A DNA stretch of 64,000 nucleotides, from NCBI GenBank assembly GCA_052244495.1, contig JBQPXH010000006.1, one strand, 5' to 3'. Numbering within the stretch: the stretch's first letter is position 1; every line of letters begins with the position of its first letter. The translations under genes were made by a program, and so were the position numbers. The stretch is from Cereibacter_A sp052244495. Its GTDB lineage: Bacteria > Pseudomonadota > Alphaproteobacteria > Rhodobacterales > Rhodobacteraceae. This document shows positions 17,213-25,768 of the stretch, one piece after another. Below the pieces are notes generated by a model. It did no database searches and was not told the origin of the DNA. It worked only from the letters and a program-made list of their open reading frames with translations.

Positions 17213-18205
17213 GTGCAGACAGACCTCACCCGCAGCGCGGTGGCGCAACTGCCACAGCTGGCCCACCCGCGCAATCCGGGCATGGAGCTCGATCTCGACT
17301 GGGTGGCCTCCGCCCAGGCCAACACCCCCGCGATCCGGCGCCGCGCGGCGAGCCTGCCCGCCCGGCGCAGCCTGAAGAAGGACCATCAGGCCGCCTGGCT
17401 CTGCAAGGCCGTGAGCCTGATCGACCTCACCACGCTCGCAGGGGATGACACGCCCGAGCGGGTTCGTCGCCTCTGCGCCAAGGCCCGCCAGCCGGTCCGG
17501 CCCGATCTGCTGGAAGCCCTCGGGATGGAGGGGCTGACCACCGGCGCCGTCTGCGTCTATCACGACATGGTCGAGACCGCCGTCCGGGCGCTGGACGGCA
17601 GTGGCATCCCGGTGGCCGCCGTCTCGACCGGCTTTCCCGCCGGCCTCTCGCCCTACCGCCTCCGCATTGCCGAGATCGGCGAAAGCGTCGCCGCCGGTGC
17701 GCAGGAGATCGACATCGTGATCTCGCGACGCCATGTCCTGACCGGCAACTGGCAGGCTCTCTACGACGAGATGCGCGAGATGCGTCAGGCCGCGGGTGGC
17801 GCACACGTGAAGGCCATCCTCGCCACCGGCGAACTCGGCACGCTCAGGAACGTGGCCCGCGCCAGCTTTGTCTGCATGATGGGCGGCGCCGACTTCATCA
17901 AGACCTCGACCGGCAAGGAGGCCGTGAACGCGACGCTGCCCGTCTCGCTCACCATGATCCGCGCCATCCGCGACTACGAGGAGCGGACGGGCTTCCGCAT
18001 TGGCTACAAGCCCGCGGGCGGCATCTCGAAGGCGAAGGACGCGCTCACCTACCTCGCGATGATGAAGGAGGAGCTGGGCCATCCCTGGCTGCAGCCCGAC
18101 CTCTTCCGCTTCGGAGCCTCGTCGCTGCTGGGCGACATCGAGCGTCAACTCGAACATCACGTCACCGGCCGCTACAGCGCCGCCAACCGCCATCCGATGG
18201 GGTGA
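17213..18205 (+). CDS. deoC: Deoxyribose-phosphate aldolase
   Basis: A 330-residue DeoC that cleaves 2-deoxyribose 5-phosphate to acetaldehyde and glyceraldehyde 3-phosphate in deoxynucleoside breakdown. The Schiff-base lysine is in GADFIKTSTGK (K230), the second lysine in IGYKPAGG (K266) and the acidic residue in EIDIV (D167). The N-terminal extension of about 60 residues makes it longer than the E. coli enzyme, as in eukaryotic-like DeoC. The GTG at 17213 follows GAGGAGG by 5-6 bases. It is four bases from the ALDH16 gene, so the two form an operon. Confidence 0.93.
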   Translation: MQTDLTRSAVAQLPQLAHPRNPGMELDLDWVASAQANTPAIRRRAASLPARRSLKKDHQAAWLCKAVSLIDLTTLAGDDTPERVRRLCAKARQPVRPDLLEALGMEGLTTGAVCVYHDMVETAVRALDGSGIPVAAVSTGFPAGLSPYRLRIAEIGESVAAGAQEIDIVISRRHVLTGNWQALYDEMREMRQAAGGAHVKAILATGELGTLRNVARASFVCMMGGADFIKTSTGKEAVNATLPVSLTMIRAIRDYEERTGFRIGYKPAGGISKAKDALTYLAMMKEELGHPWLQPDLFRFGASSLLGDIERQLEHHVTGRYSAANRHPMG

Positions 18206-18209
18206 GAGC

Positions 18210-20543
18210 ATGACCGTCCGCGACATCTTCGACGCCATGAGCTACGGGCCCTCTCCCGAAAGCCCCGCCGAGGCGCTGGCCTGGATCGAGCGCCACAGCG
18301 CGGTCTTCGGCCCCTGGATCGACGGCGCCTTCGCCAAACCCGGCCAGACCTTCGCCACCGAAAATCCGGCAACCGGCACCCTTCTCGCCCGCGTCACGCA
18401 GGGAACCGAGGCGGACGTGGACGCAGCCGTCCGCTCTGCTTCCCGCGCGCAGGCTGGTTGGGCGCGGCGTTCGGGGCATGAGCGGGCGCGCGTTCTCTAT
18501 GCCCTCGCGCGTCTCGTCCAGAAGCACGCGCGCCTGCTGGCCGTGCTCGAGACGCTGGACAACGGCAAGCCGATCCGCGAGAGCAGCGATGTGGATGTGC
18601 CCCTCGTTGCCCGGCACTTCTATTACCACGCCGGCCTTGCGCAGATCCTCGAGGCCGAAAATCCGGGGATGGAGCCCGTGGGCGTGGGCGCGGCAGTGAT
18701 CCCGTGGAACTTCCCGCTCCTGATGCTCGCCTGGAAGGTTGCGCCCGCGCTGGCCGCGGGCTGCGCGGTGGTCCTGAAGCCCGCCGAGCAGACGCCCCTC
18801 ACCGCGCTCCTCTTCGCCGAGCTTTCGCGAGAGGCGGGACTGCCGCCCGGCGTCCTGAACGTGGTCACGGGCGACGGGGCAACGGGGGCCGCGCTGGCAG
18901 CCCACCCGGGCGTGGCAAAGGTGGCCTTTACCGGATCAACCGAGGTCGGGCGCCGCATCCGCGAAACGACGGCAGGCTCGGGCAAAGGCCTGACGCTCGA
19001 ACTCGGCGGCAAGTCGCCCTTCCTCGTCTTCGACGACGCCGATCTCGACTCCGCCGTCGAGGGGCTGGTGGACGGGATCTTCTTCAACCAGGGCCAGGTC
19101 TGCTGCGCAGGCTCGCGCCTTCTGGTGCAGGAGAGCATCGCCGACCGGTTCCACGACCGCCTCCGCCGGCGGATGGAGCGGCTCCGCGTGGGCGACCCGA
19201 TGGACAAGTGCACCGACGTGGGCGCCATCGTGGACCGCATCCAGCTCGAGCGCATCCGGGGCCTCGTCGCCTCGGCGGAGGGCGAGACCTTCGTCGCCGG
19301 GGCCGCGCCCGAGGGCTGCTTCTGCGCGCCGACGCTCATCACCGGTCTCTCCGCCTCCTCGCCGCTGATGCACGAGGAGATCTTCGGGCCGGTCCTCGTC
19401 TCGACGACATTCCGCACGCCGGCCGAGGCGGTGGAGATTGCCAACAACAGCCGCTACGGACTGGCCGCGACCCTCTGGACCGAGAACGTGAACCTCGCGC
19501 TCGGCATCGCTCCGAAGCTGAAGGCGGGCGTCGTCTGGGTGAACGCGACCAATCTCTTCGACGCTGCGGCGGGCTTCGGCGGCCTGCGGGAAAGCGGCTT
19601 CGGCCGCGAGGGCGGGCGCGAGGGGTTCGCCGAGTGGCTGAAGCCGGCCGCAAAGCCCTTGAAGCTTCGCACCGTGGCGGCGATGGCCGAGCCGAAGCGG
19701 CCCGGGATCGAGGGCATCGACCGGACCGCCAAGCTCTTCATCGGCGGCAAGCAGCAGCGCCCGGATGGTGGCGGCTCGCGCGCGGTCTGGTCGTCCAGGG
19801 GACGGCTGCTCGGCCACGCGCCGCAGGGCAACCGCAAGGACATCCGCAACGCCGTCGAGGCGGCCCGCGCCGCGAAGGGCTGGGCCGCGACCTCGGCCCA
19901 CAATCGGGCGCAGGTGCTCTACTACATCGCCGAGAACCTCTCGGCCCGGGCCGCCGAACTCGCGGGGCGCCTGCGCGACCTGACCGGCGAGGCGGGCGAG
20001 GCCGAGGTCGAGGCCGCAATCCGCCGGCTCTTCGACTGCGCCGCCCGGGCCGACAAGATCGAAGGACGCGTGAAGCCCGTGCCGCTCGAGGGGCTGGTCG
20101 TCGCGCTGAACGAGCCGGTGGGCACGATCGGCATCCTCTGCCCCGACGAGGCGCCGCTTCTGGGCTTCGTCTCGCTGGTAGGCTCCGCCATTGCGATGGG
20201 CAATACCGTCGTCGCCCTCCCGTCCGAACCCTTCCCGCTCGCCGCCACCGATTTCGCACAGGTGCTGGAGACGTCGGACCTGCCGGCAGGCGTGGTCAAC
20301 ATCGTGACCGGTTCGCATGCCGAGCTCGCAGCACCTCTGGCAGGCCACATGGACCTCGATGCTGTCTGGTGCTTTTCCGGCGGCGCCGGGCGGCTTGCCG
20401 AGGTGGAGCGCGGGTCGGCTGCGAACCTCAAGCGGGTCTGGAGCGGCCGTGGCCTGACCGAAAGCTGGGCAGCCGCCGACACCCGCGCCTTCCTGACCGC
20501 GGCGGTCGAGGTCAAGACGGTCTGGTTGCCGGCCGGGGAGTGA
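18210..20543 (+). CDS. Two-domain aldehyde dehydrogenase of the ALDH16 family
   Basis: A 777-residue protein with two ALDH-type regions. The first (about 30-500) is complete: N167 in PWNFP, E264 in LELGG and the nucleophile C298 in NQGQVCC. The second (about 505-777) keeps an N-terminal ALDH fold and part of the NAD-binding segment (PVGTIGILCPDEAPL) but has no active-site loop. This layout is that of ALDH16, for which a bacterial (Loktanella) structure is known. Unlike the human homologue, this one keeps its catalytic Cys. Placed four bases behind deoC, it could oxidise the acetaldehyde released there, which is inference. Confidence 0.88.
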   Translation: MTVRDIFDAMSYGPSPESPAEALAWIERHSAVFGPWIDGAFAKPGQTFATENPATGTLLARVTQGTEADVDAAVRSASRAQAGWARRSGHERARVLYALARLVQKHARLLAVLETLDNGKPIRESSDVDVPLVARHFYYHAGLAQILEAENPGMEPVGVGAAVIPWNFPLLMLAWKVAPALAAGCAVVLKPAEQTPLTALLFAELSREAGLPPGVLNVVTGDGATGAALAAHPGVAKVAFTGSTEVGRRIRETTAGSGKGLTLELGGKSPFLVFDDADLDSAVEGLVDGIFFNQGQVCCAGSRLLVQESIADRFHDRLRRRMERLRVGDPMDKCTDVGAIVDRIQLERIRGLVASAEGETFVAGAAPEGCFCAPTLITGLSASSPLMHEEIFGPVLVSTTFRTPAEAVEIANNSRYGLAATLWTENVNLALGIAPKLKAGVVWVNATNLFDAAAGFGGLRESGFGREGGREGFAEWLKPAAKPLKLRTVAAMAEPKRPGIEGIDRTAKLFIGGKQQRPDGGGSRAVWSSRGRLLGHAPQGNRKDIRNAVEAARAAKGWAATSAHNRAQVLYYIAENLSARAAELAGRLRDLTGEAGEAEVEAAIRRLFDCAARADKIEGRVKPVPLEGLVVALNEPVGTIGILCPDEAPLLGFVSLVGSAIAMGNTVVALPSEPFPLAATDFAQVLETSDLPAGVVNIVTGSHAELAAPLAGHMDLDAVWCFSGGAGRLAEVERGSAANLKRVWSGRGLTESWAAADTRAFLTAAVEVKTVWLPAGE

Positions 20544-20668
20544 GCGCCCGGTCGCCAGTGCCGAGGCCTCGCACGACCTGCAGGGATAAAGGTCCAGGCA
20601 GGAAAAAGCCGCCGTGCAGCCGGCGGAGCCCGCGCCAACCGTGAAGGGACGTCGAGCCCAACGGGCCC

Positions 20669-21223
20669 TCAGGCGTGACCGGCGGTCGGCGAAAGCGTCA
20701 GCGGATCGATTCCCATGTGGCGCAGCATGCTGGTCCACTTGCCCGGATCGTCGTCCGAGAACACCAGATCCGACGGCGCCTCGGCCGTGAGCCAGTCGTT
20801 GCGCTGCACCTCGGCTTCGAGCTGGCCCGGACCCCAGCCCGAATAGCCGAGCGCCATGATCGCCGAACTCGGTCCCTGACCCCGCGCCAGCGCCTCGAGG
20901 ATGTCGACCGTCGCCGTCATGCCGAACTTGCCCGAGACGAGCATCGTCGCGCCCACGCTCATGTAGTCGGGCGTATGCAGCACGAATCCCCGGCCGCGTT
21001 CCATCGGTCCGCCGAGATGCACGCGGATGTCGCGACCGTTCCGGGCCAGCGGAATGTTCAGCTGCTCGAGCATCCCCGCAAAGCTGAGGTCGTTGACGGG
21101 CTTGTTGACGACGAGACCCATCGCGCCATCCGATGAATGGGCGCAGATCAGAACGAGGCTGCGCTCGAACCGAGGGTCGGCCATGCTGGGCATGGCGATG
21201 AGCAGGCTTCCAGAGAGATCCAT
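20669..21223 (-). CDS. YqgE/AlgH family protein
   Basis: A 184-residue DUF179 (YqgE/AlgH) protein with the typical start SGSLLIAMPSMADPRFERSLVLICAHS and the later ALGYSGWGPGQLE motif. Family members are widespread, and their biochemical role is still unclear. The start at 21223 is preferred over 21271 because the family begins right at the SGSLLIA strand. It stands alone between the ALDH16 gene (convergent) and a DsbD-N-like gene (divergent). Confidence 0.92.
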   Translation of the reverse strand: MDLSGSLLIAMPSMADPRFERSLVLICAHSSDGAMGLVVNKPVNDLSFAGMLEQLNIPLARNGRDIRVHLGGPMERGRGFVLHTPDYMSVGATMLVSGKFGMTATVDILEALARGQGPSSAIMALGYSGWGPGQLEAEVQRNDWLTAEAPSDLVFSDDDPGKWTSMLRHMGIDPLTLSPTAGHA

Positions 21224-21361
21224 GCGCGTGTCCCTTTCCCAGACTATGGGGCGACAGGGGCACCGGCTCAAGGGGGGCGCGTGAGCACAGGCGCGCGATC
21301 ATGGCGACCTTCGCCGGATTGTGACTTTCCATCCGGGCATTGCTGCTGAATTGTGCGACCC

Positions 21362-22159
21362 ATGCTGATCCGAATGTTCATCGCCTCGTGCCTCTCCCTG
21401 GCGGCCTTGCCGGCTTCCGCGACCCCGCCCGACCAGATACTGACGGCCGAACTGCTGCCCGGCTGGCGCGAGGGCGGGCGACACATCGCGGCCGTCCGCC
21501 TGCGACTCGCACCCGAGTGGAAGACCTACTGGCGCAGCCCGGGCGAGGCCGGCATCCCGCCCGAGTTCGACTGGAGCGGGTCGGAGAACATGGTGTCGGT
21601 CCGGATGCACTGGCCCGTGCCGCATGTCTTCACCCTGAACGGGATGCAGACGATCGGCTACCGCGGCGAGGTCGTGCTGCCCTTCGAGATCGTGGCCCGC
21701 GACGCCTCCCGGCCGATCCGGCTTCGCGCGCGGGTGGACCTCGGCGTCTGTCGGGACATCTGCGTGCCGGCAGAATTCGACCTCGACGCGCAGCTTGCCC
21801 CCGGCGGCGGACCCGACGCCTCCATCGTCGAGGCGCTGCGCTCGCGCCCGGAGACGGGGCATGAGGCGGGCGTCGGTCGCGTGGCATGCCGGGTCGAGCC
21901 GATCGACGATGGCCTGCGCCTCACGGCGGAACTGGACCTGCCCGAGACGGGCGGCTCCGAGGTTGTCGTGCTGGAGCCCGGAACGCCCGCGATCTGGACC
22001 TCGGAGGCCGTGACCTCCCGGCAGGGCGCGCGCCTGACTGCGGTTTCGGACATGGTGGGACCGGGCGGAGCGCCCTTCGCGCTCGATCGTTCGGCGCTGA
22101 CGGTCACCGTGCTGGGAGATCGCCGCGCGGTCGAGATCCGCGGCTGTCCGGCCCCCTGA
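21362..22159 (+). CDS. Secreted DsbD N-terminal-domain (thiol:disulfide interchange) protein
   Basis: A 265-residue protein with a signal peptide cleaved after about residue 20 (ASA). The body matches the DsbD/ScsB alpha domain, including PEWKTYWRSPGEAGIPPEF and a redox-like CX3C, C130 and C134 (CRDIC). The transmembrane and thioredoxin parts of full DsbD are absent, so it is a stand-alone periplasmic domain. A partner membrane protein is not found nearby. The ATG at 21362 is chosen over a GTG three codons upstream; neither has a clear ribosome-binding site. Confidence 0.8.
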   Translation: MLIRMFIASCLSLAALPASATPPDQILTAELLPGWREGGRHIAAVRLRLAPEWKTYWRSPGEAGIPPEFDWSGSENMVSVRMHWPVPHVFTLNGMQTIGYRGEVVLPFEIVARDASRPIRLRARVDLGVCRDICVPAEFDLDAQLAPGGGPDASIVEALRSRPETGHEAGVGRVACRVEPIDDGLRLTAELDLPETGGSEVVVLEPGTPAIWTSEAVTSRQGARLTAVSDMVGPGGAPFALDRSALTVTVLGDRRAVEIRGCPAP

Positions 22160-22190
22160 GGTGCGGCCGCCGCGACTGCGGCCGCCGGGG

Positions 22191-22209
22191 CGGGGGCTCG
22201 ATGCCCCCG
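22191..22209. terminator. Shared-sequence hairpin at a convergent junction, copy 1
   Basis: CGGGGGC-tcgat-GCCCCCG, seven-base stem, between the convergent DsbD-N-like and udg genes. The same sequence recurs at 26453-26472 between plsY and gshA. Confidence 0.55.
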
Positions 22210-22415
22210 ACGCGGCGTCCCCGGCGCCGGCACTGCCGCACCGGCCGAAGCCTCGCTTCTGCCGCCAACTCCCGGACGCCCTAGCAGGCAATCCGCAGAG
22301 CGCCATTCGCCCGCACCTGACCCCGCCGCGCCGGTGCCTGAGTTCGCACGCGGGCTTGAGCGCGATCCTCTGATCCGGCCACGCCTCGCCCACGGCCGCC
22401 GTCCGCGAACCCCGG

Positions 22416-23198
22416 TCAGCGCCCCAGCCGGGCCTTCACCTCCAGAAGATCCGCCCAGGCCTCGCGCTTGGCCTCGGGATTGCGCAACAGGTAAGCCGGG
22501 TGGCACATCGGCAGCACCGGCCGCCCCCAGGCCTCGGCCCAGCGGCCACGGAGCCGGGTGATCCCGGTCCGCCCCAGCACTGCCGAACAGGCCGTGTTCC
22601 CCATCACCACGATCAGATCGGGCGCGGCCAGTTCCACATGCCGCTCGAGGAAAGGCTTCATCATCGCCACTTCCTCGGCGGAGGGGTCACGATTCTGCGG
22701 CGGCCGCCAGGGCATCACATTGGTGATATAGAGCGCGGTCTCGGGGTCGGGGCTGGTGCGGGCGATGCCGATGGCCGCGAACATCCGGTCGAGAAGCTGC
22801 CCCGCCCGCCCGACGAAGGGGCGGCCCGCCGCATCCTCCTCACGCCCCGGCGCCTCGCCGATCAGCATGATCCGCGCGGCCGGGCTACCGTCGCAGAAGA
22901 CCGTATTCCGCGCGCCCCGCTTCAGGTCGCAATGGTCGTAGGCCGCCATCGCCCCCCGCAGCGCCTCGAGGCTCCGCGCGGCCGCGGCCGCGCGCCGCGC
23001 CTCCTCCACCGGATCGGCCGCCGCAACCGGATCGAGCGCGGCCGTCGCCGCCATCGCGGCAGCGGCAGCCTTCGGCACCGGCTGCACGTCGCCCAGCTCG
23101 TAGCGGTTCACCGGCGCATCGAGGATCGCCTCGGTCGCGCCGAGATCCACCTGCCAGGCCAGTGCCGCCAGCGCTGCGTTCCAGTCCAGCCCGTCCAT
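22416..23198 (-). CDS. Family-4-like uracil-DNA glycosylase lacking the Fe-S ligands
   Basis: A 260-residue protein. An Ala-rich N-terminal extension (about 1-85) leads into a glycosylase domain with LIGEAPGREEDAAGRPFVG (114-130), ITNVMPWRPPQNR (158-170) and MCHPAYLLRN near the C-terminus, as in family 4 enzymes that remove uracil from DNA. Family 4 normally has four Fe-S cysteines; here only C90 of the first CX2C remains, and the later two positions are W164 and M179/M180. The ATG at 23198 has GGAGG close upstream. It is divergent from pyrB. Confidence 0.85.
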   Translation of the reverse strand: MDGLDWNAALAALAWQVDLGATEAILDAPVNRYELGDVQPVPKAAAAAMAATAALDPVAAADPVEEARRAAAAARSLEALRGAMAAYDHCDLKRGARNTVFCDGSPAARIMLIGEAPGREEDAAGRPFVGRAGQLLDRMFAAIGIARTSPDPETALYITNVMPWRPPQNRDPSAEEVAMMKPFLERHVELAAPDLIVVMGNTACSAVLGRTGITRLRGRWAEAWGRPVLPMCHPAYLLRNPEAKREAWADLLEVKARLGR

Positions 23199-23314
23199 CG
23201 CCCCTCCGACTCGCGCGCAGACCCTAGGCCGCGGCCCGCCTCCCGGCAACCGCCTTGCCCCGCGGGGCCCGCCTTCCTATAAGCGCCGCAGCCCGGTCCT
23301 CGAGGGAGTTGCCC

Positions 23315-24277
23315 ATGACCTTCCGCGCCCGCCACCTGCTCGGCATCGAGCATCTGGCCCCCGACGAGATCCGCTCCGTCCTCGACCTCGCCGACAGCTA
23401 TGTGGACCTCAACCGCCGCACGATGAAGCAGTCGGACGCGCTGGCGGGGATGACCCAGATCAACATGTTCTTCGAGAATTCGACCCGCACCCAGTCGAGC
23501 TTCGAGCTCGCGGGCAAGCGGCTCGGCGCGGATGTGATGAACATGGCGGTGGCACAGAGCTCGGTGAAGAAGGGCGAGACGCTCCTCGACACCGCCATGA
23601 CGCTGAATGCGATGCACCCCGACCTTCTGGTGGTGCGCCACCCGGCTTCGGGCGCCGTCAACCTCTTGGCCTCCAAGGTGAATTGCGCCGTCCTCAATGC
23701 GGGCGACGGACGGCACGAGCATCCGACCCAGGCGCTTCTCGACGCGCTCACCATCCGCCGCGCCAAGGGCCGCATCCAGCGCCTGACCGTCGCCATCTGT
23801 GGCGACATCGCCCATAGCCGGGTGGCGCGCTCGAACCTGATCCTGCTCGGCAAGATGGAGAACCGCGTGCGCCTGATCGCGCCGCCCACGCTGATGCCGC
23901 CGGGGGTGGGCGAGTTCGGCTGCGAGCTTTACGACGACATGAAGGCGGGCCTCGAGGGGGCCGACGTGGTGATGATGCTGCGCCTCCAGAAAGAGCGGAT
24001 GGACGGGGCCTTCATCCCCTCCGAGCGCGAATATTACCACCGGTTCGGGCTCGATGCCGAGAAGCTCGCCTTCGCGAAGGAGGATGCGATCGTCATGCAT
24101 CCGGGCCCGATGAACCGCGGCGTCGAGATCGACGGCACGCTCGCCGACGACATCAACCGCTCGGTGATTCAGGATCAGGTCGAGATGGGGGTGGCGGTGC
24201 GCATGGCCTGCATGGATCTTCTGGCGCGGAACCTGCGCGCCGAACGGGGCCGCGCGGCCGTGGGAGTGATGGCATGA
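23315..24277 (+). CDS. pyrB: Aspartate carbamoyltransferase catalytic subunit
   Basis: A 320-residue ATCase that joins carbamoyl phosphate and aspartate in pyrimidine synthesis. The carbamoyl-phosphate loop FENSTRTQSSFELA, the HPTQALLD segment and HPGPMNRGVEI are all present. The ATG at 23315 follows GAGGGAG; the open frame upstream is not used. The stop overlaps the next gene's start in ATGA. No regulatory PyrI gene is seen; the partner is instead a dihydroorotase-like protein, as in Pseudomonas-type ATCase. Confidence 0.96.
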   Translation: MTFRARHLLGIEHLAPDEIRSVLDLADSYVDLNRRTMKQSDALAGMTQINMFFENSTRTQSSFELAGKRLGADVMNMAVAQSSVKKGETLLDTAMTLNAMHPDLLVVRHPASGAVNLLASKVNCAVLNAGDGRHEHPTQALLDALTIRRAKGRIQRLTVAICGDIAHSRVARSNLILLGKMENRVRLIAPPTLMPPGVGEFGCELYDDMKAGLEGADVVMMLRLQKERMDGAFIPSEREYYHRFGLDAEKLAFAKEDAIVMHPGPMNRGVEIDGTLADDINRSVIQDQVEMGVAVRMACMDLLARNLRAERGRAAVGVMA

Positions 24278-25551
24278 GCCTCCTTCTCACCAACGCCCGC
24301 CTGATCGACCCCGAGGCCGGCACCGAGACCGAGGGCGACCTGCTGATCGAGGGCGGCCTCATCGCCGCCGTGGGCGCGCTCGAGCCGCCGCCCGGCGCCG
24401 AGGTGATCGACTGCGGCGGCAAGTGCCTCGCCCCCGGCATCGTCGATCTCGGCGTGAAGGTGGGCGAGCCCGGCGAACGCCACCGCGAGAGCTTCCGCTC
24501 GGCGGGCCTCGCCGCGGCCGCGGGCGGTGTCACCACGATCATCGCGCGCCCCGACACGATGCCCGCCATCGACACGCCCGAGGTGCTGGAATTCGTCACC
24601 CGCCGCGCCGCCGAGGCGAGCCCCGTCCGCATCCGCCACATGGCGGCGCTGACCAAGGGCCGCGAGGGGCGCGAGATGGTGGAGCTCGGCTTCCTGCTCG
24701 ACACCGGCGCCGTGGCCTTCTCCGACTGCGATCATGTGATCGAGACCACCAAGGTCGCCGCCCGCTGCATGACCTATGCCCGCAGCCTCGGCGCCCTCGT
24801 GATCGGCCATCCGCAGGATCCGGGCCTTTCGGCGGGCGCCTCGGCCACCAACGGCAAGTTCGCGAGCCTGCGCGGCATCCCGGCCGTTCATCCGATGGCC
24901 GAGCGCATGGGCTTCGACCGAGACATGGCGCTGGTCGAGATGTCGGGCGTGCGCTACCACGCCGACCAGGTCACGACCGCCCGCACCCTGCCCGCGCTGG
25001 AACGGGCCAAGGCCAACGGGCTCGACGTGACGGCGGGGGTGGGCATCCACCACCTGACGCTGAACGAATTCGACGTCGGCGATTACCGCACCTTCTTCAA
25101 GCTGAAGCCGCCGCTGCGCTCGGAAGAAGACCGGCTGGCGATGGTCGAAGCGGTGGGGTCGGGGCTGATCGACATCATCTCCTCGATGCACACGCCGCAG
25201 GACGAGGAGTCGAAGCGCCTGCCCTTCGAGGAGGCCGCCTGGGGCGCCGTCGCGCTCGAGACCTTCCTGCCCGCAGCCCTCCGGCTGCACCATGCGGGCC
25301 TCCTGACCCTGCCGCAGCTTTTCCGGGCCATGGCACTCAACCCCGCCAAGCGCCTCGGCCTGCCGCAGGGGCGGCTCTCCGAGGGCGCGCCCGCCGACCT
25401 CGTGCTCTTCGACCCCGACGCGCCCTTCGTGCTCGACCGCTTCACCCTGCGCTCGAAGTCGAAGAACACGCCCTTCGACGGGCAGCGGATGGAGGGGCGG
25501 GTGCTCGCGACCTACGTCGGCGGCCGCCGGGTCTACGCCGCAGGCGAATGA
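24274..25551 (+). CDS. Dihydroorotase-like protein without metal ligands (PyrC'/PyrX type)
   Basis: A 425-residue dihydroorotase homologue. Active enzymes have DLHVHLREPG; here the same place reads DLGVKVGEPG, so both metal-binding histidines are replaced (G60, K62). The usual catalytic TDHAPH stretch is SSMHTPQ, losing the Asp. The fold and many other motifs are intact and the gene is coupled to pyrB by ATGA. In Pseudomonas such inactive PyrC' subunits are needed for ATCase assembly, so a structural role is likely. An active pyrC would have to lie elsewhere in the genome. Confidence 0.88.
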   Translation: MSLLLTNARLIDPEAGTETEGDLLIEGGLIAAVGALEPPPGAEVIDCGGKCLAPGIVDLGVKVGEPGERHRESFRSAGLAAAAGGVTTIIARPDTMPAIDTPEVLEFVTRRAAEASPVRIRHMAALTKGREGREMVELGFLLDTGAVAFSDCDHVIETTKVAARCMTYARSLGALVIGHPQDPGLSAGASATNGKFASLRGIPAVHPMAERMGFDRDMALVEMSGVRYHADQVTTARTLPALERAKANGLDVTAGVGIHHLTLNEFDVGDYRTFFKLKPPLRSEEDRLAMVEAVGSGLIDIISSMHTPQDEESKRLPFEEAAWGAVALETFLPAALRLHHAGLLTLPQLFRAMALNPAKRLGLPQGRLSEGAPADLVLFDPDAPFVLDRFTLRSKSKNTPFDGQRMEGRVLATYVGGRRVYAAGE

Positions 25552-25570
25552 GGTAGGGACGGGCCTGTCA

Positions 25571-25585
25571 TTCGCGCTTCGCGAA
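25571..25585. repeat. REP-like palindrome, copy 1
   Basis: TTCGCG-CTT-CGCGAA, perfect six-base arms, just downstream of the pyrBC' operon. An identical 15-base copy occurs at 39033-39047; each is preceded by CAT or CATT and followed by a GGC. Confidence 0.55.
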
Positions 25586-25768
25586 CGGCAGGCGATCCTC
25601 GAGGCCCGGCCTGCAGCAGCAGGCCATCTTCGGAACACAGGCCTGCGGCCGGCCCGCTTCGTGACCAAGCCTGCGGCGGCACGCCCTCTTCGCGCCGGGG
25701 CCTCGGCCGGACCACAATGGACCACATCCGTCCCGGCGCCCGGGACCAGCAGAGCGGGAGTGAATGAC

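Noticed and set aside
20544..20668. Possible riboswitch or small RNA after the ALDH16 gene
   Set aside because: The gap has a few short GC stems but no conserved core that I recognise, and it lies between convergent genes.
25561..25700. Repeated GGCCTGC/GCAGGCC words that looked like a CRISPR or tandem repeat
   Set aside because: Copies are short, irregularly spaced and diverged; only the REP-like palindrome at 25571 is exact.
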